Part shown: in pieces, positions 49,586 through 61,500 of the stretch
How positions within the stretch are numbered: position 1 is the first letter of the stretch
Layout: each line of letters starts with the position of its first letter
Assembly: GCA_002633005.1 (NCBI GenBank)
Contig: NMRA01000312.1
Span: forward strand, 331,850 to 395,849
Direction: 5' to 3'
DNA: 64,000 nt
DNA from: Phoronis australis
Lineage: Eukaryota > Phoronida > Phoronidae
Translations under genes and position numbers: made by a program
Notes under the pieces: model-generated
What the model was told of the DNA's origin: nothing
Database searches by the model: none
Seen by the model: only the letters and a program-made list of their open reading frames with translations

Positions 49586-52500
49586 CTGAAATAAAAGTTA
49601 CTTACAATAACATAACCATGTGCGTAATATTTAAGATTACAATTGTTAAATTGGTGACACTGCAGTATTTTATGCACTAAATATAAAGGATAAAGTAGGA
49701 TTTCAAATAATATACAATTCACATTCTAAAATGAATTAGTTCTAATAAGGCAGTAAAGGTTAACATGGGCTGGAAGTTTTGTGGTGTAAGAAAATAATGA
49801 GATTTTGCATTTTGGGAACAGATGTTAGATGTGATTAGATCATCAAATATTGACAGAGCTTGATACAAATTTGATCAGACAGAGATTACAGTGATGCACA
49901 TATTTTGGCAGAAAAGTTGTTCAACTCTTTTTGACCAAATTAGAATAATAGCCATACTGGTAATGATTGAGGTTGCTAGGTAAAGAAAGTTACATGACGA
50001 CCATTCCAAGGCAAAAACTCCCTTAAATTGGGCAAATAAAAGAATGATATTCGTTATCGAACAAAATTCCACGGTACAGTTGGTTGAGTTCATGCACTTG
50101 GCCATTCAGATGAGTTGGATTTCACCTTATTTGAATAAATTTCTTAAGCTGCTTGAATCTGACTTAATATGCGAGTCTTATTTCTCATTTTAATCAGGAT
50201 TGGTCAGAAGCAAGACAAGACAGAAACCAACAGGAAACGAAGCATGCCACAATCACAGAAAGGCTTTAAACCTCATTTAACATGGTTTAGCGGGCTAAGA
50301 AACGAAAACAAAATCAGACAGTCATAAAAGTGGTCTCATAATAATCATTGCCATGATAGGATTATATTTCCATTACCAACAAAAACAGTGATACAATCAG
50401 TAACTTAAGAAAACGCTTCAAAGTTTATTTGGGTGGGACAACCATAAACTTGTGGATTCAAAAATGCCATTTGTATGCATTGACTGTGGCTTCATTGCCG
50501 CCCACTCGTTTGACAATAATTCCAAGAGTGAATGAGCATGTTTTAAGACCCTAAAGCGTTTTTAAAAATCCAACTGCGACAACTAAACAGGGGTACCGTG
50601 CAGCTTCAAATAACACGTGATCAGACAACATACCTTCAAAATCCATAACGGTCTCATCTGCGTCTTCCTTGTCGCCGTCGTAGCCAGACATGAAAGAATC
50701 ATTCAACAGATCATTGCATTCCAACGTGGGCGTGCCAGCCAGTTCACGATCAGCTACTCCATCGCTTCTGCAACCAATCAACACCACATGACATCCTAAG
50801 CAGGAAATATTAAAAGGCTACCTCACTCAAACTGAGCATGGAGGTCAGCTGACCAATCCATGTGTTGAAGTATTTTAAACTGAACAACTCCTAACTAAAA
50901 ACGTTTTGTCAAAAAATATTTCGACCCCTTGCTTTTATAAACGTGTTCCAACTTTTTTCTTTTCTCTTATTGAACGTGACATCTGCACCTGGGACACAGT
51001 TGGGTATTGCTAGAGACTATGCTCGGCGCATACAAGAATCAGCCTGATCTCAAGTCATAATGAACTGTCAGTAGTACCCGCACTCACAGAAATTACTTCA
51101 AGAGTGGTGATCCCCCATGCCCAAGAATCTTGGATATCCATGTGCGGTGGTTAAGTCAAAATGATGATGTTGAGAAATTGACTGTCTGTTAAGCACAATA
51201 AAGAACTACTCACCTGTCGTGATGCTTCATACGGGATGACGGTGACATGATAAGATGCTTCGTATTCATACGCCCCCAAGACCGATTCACATAGTCACAG
51301 CTGAACTCCATACCAAATAGTTGCGTCAGCACCTTTTTCTCCACTCCCTAAAACAAATAAATACCTCGTATAAAGCATTAACTAATTACCAATATTAGAT
51401 CTCTATTCATTCAGGATTCAAATTGCTATAGTGCCATATTCAATCAATAAGCATGTGTACCTTGATAAGCACACAGAGTATTTTTGCAGGTGCACTCACC
51501 ACACAAAAAACTGCACAGGGATACATTTTATCAAAGGTCACAAGTCTGGTCTGAGCTTGGAAGATCGTAACTTTATTAAAATTTTATGCAGCTTGTGAAG
51601 GCAGCTGTTTTAGCACGAATATGAAAAGTTATCAACTTTATGTCAGTTGCAAAATTTTTGCTCTTCTAAACAAACGGAGTGCAGTATTTATTACAAATTC
51701 TCTACGACTGTGTTTGTTGTGACCAGACTCAGGGTCATTAATAAATTGGAACCGAGATATGTATAACACAGGCTTTTGGCTGATGTTCAGCTAGACATGC
51801 TGTTTTAAAATGCATCTTTGGAGAATCGAATATGTCAATGTGTTCTGTGGCTGAAAATCAACACCTAAGTAAAAATTAGGATACAGCATTCCTTTCCATG
51901 TCGACTTCTGAAAACTGCTTCAGTGTGGTGATATAGTAGCAATGTGAGAGTAATTTGTTTACAATGACATAAAGCCCACCTGAACTTCAGCAACACTGTT
52001 AAATTTCTCATCACTGTAGCGTGTTTTGACTGCTTGCAGCTTTACATCTCGGTGATCAACCATTGGTCCAACAACATAACTGCAAATTGAACAAAGGTCA
52101 AATCCATAGAATTCAAGACTACAGCAAGCCAACTGATGACATACACGTATTGAGTTTGTTTCAAACACACAGAAATTTCCACTGCAGAAATGTCATAAAG
52201 ATAAGAGCTAGCACAACTGAATTAGGTACTTCCAGATGAAGCAGAAAAATGAATAAATGCACCTACAGAACAACTGACGGATGAAAAATGCAACTTTTTA
52301 TCAAAAACTGAGAAAGTTGTGCCACAAGAAGCAAAAATCAAAGTTTAGTTCACTGAATTATATATCCAAAAACTTCAAAGCACTCAGTGTTAAATACCGA
52401 CCTAGTGATTACGTTCAGACAATAGAGATGAAAATGGCAGATGTGTGCTTTGTGGTCATTGTTGCTAGATTCTATGACGTAGTATTTTAAGGTGTTATTA

Positions 52501-55500
52501 GTGAAATATTGTATGGGTAACGTTGCAAAGCGTGGCATCAACAACCAGTCGTTTAATTCCAATTTCAGACAAAACAAAAACAAACCCCGAGCAGACCCAA
52601 CCCATTACTTCAGACTTCATAGCACCATTCGTTATTCACATACCACACAAATTGTTGGTAAATTTCAGGGCAAGATTAGGGTATCTCATTATTTATGGAT
52701 CATCGCACGCACATGACCAGAGAGCCATACACTGGTGGACAGTGTATAACTTCCCTAGACACACTAATTTGGATCATGCTCTATGAATATAACAAGAGAT
52801 TCACAAACACTTTCCCTTAGACCTAATTGCCCTCAAATACATTTAAACTCAAGTCACAAGTGTGACGTATCGTTTTGAATAGTTTTTCTCCTTGAATTAA
52901 GAACACGTCAATAAGTGACTTTAATTTCAAAATAAAATGTGCCATTTCAGTTGATTAGTTTTTTGACAGGTCAGTCAGCAGAATTTGGACTCGGTTACAA
53001 AGCCAATAATCCTCTGAGTGCGAATACTGACTCTCCTTGTAAAGTGCGCTGCTACCCAGTTTTCATTCACCAGATGGCAATATAAAGAACAATAGCATTA
53101 GCATGACTCACCATCTGCCATGGAGCAACACACAACAGTCCATGAGAGCATGCAGATTGTATCCAGTGAACTGGCACATTACATCCGGCCACGGTTCATG
53201 GCTTAGCGTGAGCCGAGCCAAAAGGACGCAAGAGGCAGCGATTTGCGAGAATGAGAAGCTATCGACGACAGTAAGCTCAAGTAGAGACATCTCGCACAGA
53301 TACTCGGAAAGATGTTGCGTCTTTGCATTGCAAGATGACAACTCACAGAATAGTTTGACATAATCGAGTATTGTGGGTACCTGAAAAATTACAACGAGCA
53401 ATAGTTTTAGAGACTAAACTTGTAATTGAATGTAAGACAAACTGTCACCGTCATGCACTGTTATAACTGAGTGCAAGAATTACATTATGCAATGCAAAAT
53501 CGTAGTACCAGGGTGCTCTTTTTGGAAAAGGATAATTTTTCAACAATTGAAGTTTGAAGTTAAACTTGCACCAAAAAATGTCATCAATTTAGGATCCAAG
53601 ATGGCGGACAAGTGAAAAGATGTTTTATTTTCATAAAAGATATATAGTGCAAAATAGATGTTAAATATCTTTTTTGTTCTGTACCAAAGTAACCATCAGA
53701 CAATGCTTTGAGAAGTTGTGTTCAGGGCTGTACCAGCAAAATCTGTGTGGGAGGGGGGGGAAGGCAACTGAAATAAAAATTTATGGGTGGTTGCGTTTGA
53801 CTTAAATTCAAAATGGCTGGTGGTCATACTTCAAAAAAAATTTAAATTTACAGGTCGTTGTTGTTTCATTGGGCCATAAATGTTTGATGGTGGGTAATTT
53901 TAGTAAATTTTATAAACAATCTGCACAGAATCAAAAACTGAAACAAAAATGCAACTTGCAAAGAGCTCCGACTTTTTCACTCCCTCCGATCTCCTCATCG
54001 GCATGCCCATAACACCATTTAACCACAGGTTCTCGAATTTCTCGATGGCTAATAACCATATATAAAAAACATATGTTTTCTTAGTAATGAATGACGTTAG
54101 TGGTGATGGAGGAACAGATAAACTCAAGCGCCTGTGCAGTCAACCACAAGAACAAAAAAAAATTACGGGTGGTTGCATTTCAAACTTATAAAAAATTACG
54201 GGTGGTAGGCTGAAGAAATAAATGAAAAATATGGGTGGTGGGTGCGAAAAAAGGTGCCTTCCCCCCTCCCATACAGATTTTACTGGAACAGCCCTCAATC
54301 AGAATAATGTTGAAAGCCTTTGAAAAATGAAAAAAGTAAATTTTGGCAATAAAGTTTGCCCGAAGCTTTACTGTTCAAAACGTTGAACGTTTAATGGGCA
54401 GGTGTTTCTGACTTTACTACAGTAAAATCGGAAAAAATAGCAGAGTTAGAACAACAATACAAAAATAAAAATAAAACGACAAGCGTCGATACCAAAATAT
54501 ATTAAAATACTCCCCATTTTTCGCTTGAAACATGGGGAATATTTTAATGTATCTTAGTACCGACACTCGTTGTTTTATTTTTACTAGTTTTACTACTTTA
54601 TATTCTTATCTGTCGGTAACTGCACGGCACGCCAGCATCTATTTGAGTTATTTATTAACATAAAAATGGAACACATTTAGTCTCCATGATGTACACTCAT
54701 ATAATGTAAACACCAAACTCTGCAGGCTTCCCACCTTCAACAAAATATTTATTTTTACTTTTACTGTCAGTTAAAATTAAGTCTTGTAGATGTTTGACTG
54801 AATGCACACTTGTCAATAAGGCTCTACATAACATTCCTAGCACGACTTTCTATTGAGACGACATCACTCACACTTCTATTGAGACGACATCACTCACACT
54901 TCTATTGAGACGACATCACTCACACTTCAATTGAGACGACATCACTCACACTTCTATTCTCGCAATGGTGTGACCCTTACCCTGATTTTCCCTTTGAGCA
55001 CTGATATGATTTCACCCATCATCCTGACAACATCCTCGTATTTGTAAGTATTGTCAGTGAGCCAGGCAGCCTCTCGTATCGTGATTATGTCTTTGTTGAT
55101 AAGTCTGAAAGAAATGAGTCATATTGAAAGCACTGCCAAAAATCCAACACCTCAATCCTGGTCATGAACTACAGTCATAGCACAAGCAAGAAGATATTAA
55201 TTCATTACCAAAACAAATGACATCTAAACCCCACTAAATTTCGAGTTTTTGACAATGGTTCAAAAGAAGAGAAGATGAGACAGTCAGTAAAAAATTAGAT
55301 AAATAAGCCTAGTCCTTGCACATGTTTGAAAATATAACTTTTGTCCTCGGTCTTAATATCAGATGCTTGAGGCGCATTCCCCAGACGCGAGAAACTTGTG
55401 AGAAAAGCAAGTCTGATCATTCACTTTGCTTTTAATGCATGGCAATATCTCGCATCGCATGATCTTGCTTTTCTGACTTCAGGACCGTGCTGGCGTGCTC

Positions 55501-58500
55501 TACAGACCACAGCCATGTTTTAAAGCAGTCACCAGCTGACAGTTCTCCTCAAGTCCACAGATTATTATTGAACTGAGTAAGGAATAGTATTAAGGTGGCC
55601 TAAATGATAACTTATGTGCTTTGACAGAAAGTCAGTATACACAGTAATTCACTTTCCACAAGAGTCATCATCTTTCCATTTTTCAAGAGCTGATTACTTT
55701 GTGGCAAATTACCAAATATTGTTTTATGGCATCTACAGTATAAACCAGGGCCCGGTCTTTAATCTTTGTACTCGAAACGAAATTATTTTTGGCAATTTCT
55801 CTGCTCTTTTTGTACAAACTCAAGATAAGTGGTTATCAGACTGCTCAAATACATTATAGTTTATGCATATGAACTTCTAGTCCAAATATTCACTTGAAGA
55901 TCCTTATATTCGTGCTACCAACTCGAGTAAAAACTCGAAATTTTTTAGTTCAAACTCGAACATTTAGTTTTAATGTTGAATTTGTCAACTGCAAACTAGG
56001 GCTAATAAATCATCCACGTAAGTCATTATGTAATAGACACTTATCTTGAGTTCGCACAAAAGAAGATTAAAAAATGCCAAACATTATTTTGAGTTCCAGT
56101 TAGAGTAAAAAGATTCGAGACTGGGCCCTGGCCAATCATATACTAAACAAAAAATTGTAAATCTCTGTTCTTGTGGACAAATCTTACAAAATAAAATTTA
56201 CCCTGCCCAAAATCCTGAAGAATTGCCGCAACACATATGTGTCAATAACTACTTGAAAGAAGTATGCAAGCAAAAACACTGCTTCAAAAAGACTACAGTT
56301 ACCTAGAACAGAGCACCATAGCAGCAACCCCCAGCAGTTGTAGTTTAGTTCTCGGTACAGGGTGGCATAGAAGGAAGCGGTCAACCACACTGATGGCTGT
56401 GTGCAAGGTTAGACTAGAAAAGTCCTTCATACCAGCGACCTCTACCAGCCAGTCGACAAGAATGTACCTGTAGGTTAATTGACATCTTTTATTTGTTATG
56501 AGTTCACGCAACACGCTGTACTAGAAAGAAAGTGGCAAAAATTTAGTTGACAATATAGATCTAAATTTCCTTAGGGCTGTTCCAGTAAAATCTGTATGGG
56601 AGGGGTGGAAGGCACCTTTTTTTCGCACCCACCACCCATACTTTTCATTTATTTCTTCAGCCTACCACCCGTAATTGTTTATAAGTTTGAAATGCAACCA
56701 CCCGTAATTTTTTTTTTGTTCTTGTGGTTGACTGCACAGGCGCTTGAGTTTATCTGTTCCTCCATCACGCAGGGCTTGGAATGACCAGTGACAAAAAACG
56801 TGGAAACTTTTATGGTCCAAATCACGCGCACTAGCCAGCCTTGAAATGGTCGATGTGAACCCGTCCCCGACAAATATCGGGAGGACTAAAAAAAAAACGT
56901 TACCACCATCAGTAGCATGCGTCTGCGTCCTTTTGGGTCGCCCATCGACTCCCAATCCACACACTTTTGGCTGCAGAGCCGTAGTATTTGTCGCCGCGGT
57001 TTACAGTAACGCGAGACGCCATTGAAAATCCCACCACGCTATCCCAGATGCCCCGGCAATGTTGACAATTTACGTTCCTCCGAAACATAAAGAGCAACTT
57101 CCACTTTTCGAGGTGAACGTCGTCTGCAACGCCGCGGTAAGAAAGGAATTTGCCGCGGAAATTTTATATCAAATCCGATTTTTTTACGCGGAAATATAAT
57201 AAAATGCGCGGAAAGAACATTTGAAAAAAGCGGAAATCGGCGTTTCCGCGGAAAACTCCAAGCCCTGATCACCACTAACGTCATTCATTACTAAGAACAC
57301 ATATGTTTCTTATATATGGTTATTAGCCATCAAGAAATTCGAGCACCTGAGTGTGGTTAACTGGTGTTATGGGCATGTCGATGAGGAGATCGGAGGGAGT
57401 GAAAAAGTCTGAGCATTTTGCAAGTTGCATTTTTGTTTCAGTTTTTGATTTTGTGCGGATAGTTTATAAAATTTACTAAAGTTACCCAGCATCAAACATT
57501 TATGGCCCAATGAAACAACAACGACATGTAAATTTTTATTTTTTTGAAGTACGACCACCAGCCATTTTGAATTTAAATCAAATGCAAACACCCATACATT
57601 TTTATTTCCGTTGCCTTCCCCCTCCCCTCCCACACAGATTTTGCTGGAACAGCCCTTAAACTTTTGAGCAGAAATAGAAATCTGCACGGCGTACAAATTA
57701 TGTGATCACTTCACCACATCAATGGTGTGTTGCAGTCATGAACCACATTCATATGCTTTAAAACTAAAACCATTGTATTACGTACCTCATGGAATGTGTC
57801 AGCTCAGAGCTTCTACGAAAGACATTGGATAGTTGCAGAGCTTTCGAGGACTGGACAAACTCTCTGACAGTAGACGCAGCCAGCTCGGCAGAGATACCTC
57901 CCAGAGCTCCTGCAGCGTACGAATTACACAGAGCGAGACGAGCCTCAGTGTGCCCAAAACTGGCAATGTCACGTAAACAACGAATGCACTCGAGTTGACC
58001 GGCCTTGTCAAGCACCTGCGGAACCAAACTAAAGTAGATTAGGCATTTTCATTAAATTTCTGAAAGCCTTTTACAGCGGTTGCCAAGCCACGTTCTGCAC
58101 TTTTGATATAAATCACTTACCGCTAAGAAATTGGTCTCAACTTCGTTACTCAAGCATTTTTGGGTTTGCAAAGAACTGATGGTTTCTTATTCCTTGAGAC
58201 CATACTCAACACATAAAATGACCTGCCATGACAAGCCAGCTTGTAGAGCCTGGTTTCATGCAAAATTCAACTGCCAGTTCTTTTGAAGCCTTGAAATTTC
58301 TTCCAATTTGACTGAGGAACAATTTGAGACCAATTTCATAATTGTAAGCAGTATAAATCAAATGTTGGTTTTTGCGATAAAAGATGGGTCTATATCATCT
58401 TTAAATCATTTCAGATTCATTTCAAGACAGTACATCCAACAGAGAAATTCCTGGCAATTGACTAACTGAAACCAATTTCAATTCAAATGAAAAATAAGAC

Positions 58501-61500
58501 TGCCATAAAGTTTTGAAAAAGCAAATACCCCTGTGACAAAAGTTGATGTTTTTAACACCAGAACATGGTTAATAGAGACTTTAAGAAAACATCGCAGAAT
58601 CAGTATTCAACCTACCATAGACTTTCTCTTATGCTCCCACAGTAGATAGGCCGTGTCTGAACATTTGCAACTCGACGCCCTCTCCAAGTAGGTTATTGCC
58701 TCTTTCTGTTGTTCGTCTCCAAGAAGTAGAAGGATTTGCACAACGCATGATAATACTGAGTTATTCTCATCCTGAAAAATGATAAAATATATCTCCAATA
58801 AGGGTTGTTCAAGCAAAACCTGTACCTGAGGAGAAAAGGCACATTTTTTACCCCACCCTATTTTTGTCTTAGTTGCCTCACAGTTTTTAATTACTTCAGA
58901 ATGAAAGAATCCATATTTTTGCATTCAAACAAGACAATTGTTCATTTTTGGCACTGGTAATATTTGCTGAACATTGAATTGTAATGCAGTGTGTTAATTG
59001 CAATCACAGTTCCTGAAACAATTGCGATAAACTGGATAATTCTATACCTGTAAACAAGATTTTTTCATCTTGTTGAAGACATATTCCTTACAGCAAGCAC
59101 CGTTTAGAGACCACGGAGGTCGAATAAACAACCAAGTGAAAGACGACACATTAGGAGTCAGTAGCTCTGCCTCACAGAACATGGCTGCCGCTCGATCACC
59201 GTTGATTGTCATGAGTTCACCGCCTACTGACTCGGGTACTGAAATAATGAGGACATTAAAGGTAGATAGTCAACCAAATTGTGGAATATTTAGAGTGATA
59301 TTGATAGAAAAACATAAAACAAGAAAGGCAAGTAACCAGGCTTGCCCAGTTTGCACACTTCTCAACAGTCGATTGAAAATATTGAGTTTTAAGTCTCAAA
59401 ATGTCGCAATGCAAATAATAAATGTAAGCCAGCAGCTACCAGAATTGTTGCAAAACAGCATTCAAAATATCTCCCTAGGGTCTATTGGGTATGTTTTAAA
59501 TAACACTAGTTTCTGATGGAGATAAAATGTGGATACTGTACAGTTAAACAGCCATGTTTTCAAAATTAACAAAAAAATAAAAAATATGCTAAAAGTCAGA
59601 TAGCTGGGTCCTTAATCACAATTGATTTGAGCACCAGTTACTTTCACTGAGAGCAACTGGTTTGCAAATCACTTTTAAATCAAGGACCCACATATATGAT
59701 TATTACCTGAAACATTATAAAAAGAAACAATTTACTATGTATAAATTTAAAATGTAGACAAAATACTTAATTTTACTTACAGCCCTCACTATAAAGATAA
59801 GCCACTCCAAGTTTTAGTAAAGCTTCAACATTGCCTGCTTCAGCCGCCCTAAAAAGTGAAAGAATTTGAAGGTCAGCTTAAAATTTTTTTGACAAGTGAG
59901 TCTCAATGAATGTTCATCTTTTTGGAAACAATGGTGCACTAAAGTGCCGTTTACACTAACAAAGTTGACACGGATCAGCTGACACGGAACAAGTTGTTCC
60001 AGTGTGTAAACGGACTGACACGGAGCAAATTGACACCACGGTGACAAATTTTTGCCGCCCCTTTGTGAGGTAGAGCAATTTGCGCCCGAACATCTTGCGC
60101 CGTGTCAATTATAAGTCTAAACGTGAAACTGGAGCAAGGTAGAAAGGATCATCTCTACTGCGCTTGGGCAATGACCTACGTACAGGTTCTTTGTCTCTGC
60201 AAATCTCGTCATTTGTAAACCTGCGCATGTGCGATCCAGTCTCTCCAGCCTGCAATTTCCATCTTGCCACGGTTAGTGACTTGTGTGTGTAAACGGCCGC
60301 TTGACACGGGTCAGTTTGCTCCGTGTCAGTTGCGCCGGGCCAAAAGTTGATGTCTAAACGGGACTTATGTGGGATGAATTGGAAAGCAATAGCACTGACT
60401 GGTGACTAAAACCACAAACTACCTGACAACACTTTCAGTGTGAATGATAACAATTTCATAACAGTTACAACTATAAAAAAGAGTTACTATGCAAATTAGT
60501 TGGTCTGAACACAGCTCAAGTATTTACAAGTAATAAACCTGGTCACTGACTGACACTGAGCCATTTTCACCACAATGCAAATGACTAGTGCTCGGCAGGG
60601 GTCGGACCCCCTCATTTATCTGAACAAAACCTTATCATATATACATCAGCACGTATCTATCATCATAATATGATGTGCTTACTTTTCAAAATGCCTTATG
60701 TTTGAGCTGTTTGGCCAAGTGTCGTAAAAGTTGACGTTGGACCAAAGGATGGAATTGCTGTTGATGAGCTCATTAAAGTGGGAATGTACCTAGAAATAAA
60801 GTAATTAATAATATTACAATCTAGAAGTAAAGTAATTAATAATATTACAATCTAGAAGTAAAGTAATTAATAATATTACAATCTAGAAATAAAGTAATTA
60901 ATAATATTACAATCAATGAATGATGAATGAACACGACACAAGAATTGGCATTTTTGTTATACTCATCTAGAAGCAGAGTAAAAAAGACAATTAATAACAG
61001 GACAGTGTAGAAAATTCCACATGCCGCCAGCAGAACCCGGGCCACTGTCGTGAGACTAAAACGTCCAAACCGTTTGACCAAGAGCCCAATTGCCAAGAGA
61101 TTTAGATCTAAGGTTTTATAATACGACTCTACGTCACACCCTGAATTCACACGTCGCAACAACAGTGAACTATCAAGATAATTTCAAAACGATAACTAAC
61201 TGCTTTCATAGAGAGTAGATCCTTAACATGTAACTCCCGAAGCAAAAGGAGCTGCAGTTCTTCTGGCAGGGACCAGATGGTGACATCACTCCGAGTGCGA
61301 GGTTTCACTCGAGTTGCAAATGGGGATAGACACTGGAACTGGTGCTGGACATTCGAAGAAAAGTTCTGCAGAACTGTAAGGAAATACAAACACAAACGTT
61401 AAGTCTCCTGTTCCTGAGTCTGAGAGGACGCATGTGAAAATTATCATACTTTTCCTTCTCTTCTTTACTCTTAACACTCTTTTTCTTTCTCTTCTTTACA

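Noticed and set aside
53900-54127. Similar open frames in the two MITE copies (also 57367-57696) as a conserved protein
   Set aside because: Similarity is explained by the shared non-autonomous element; the frames differ and contain no domain.
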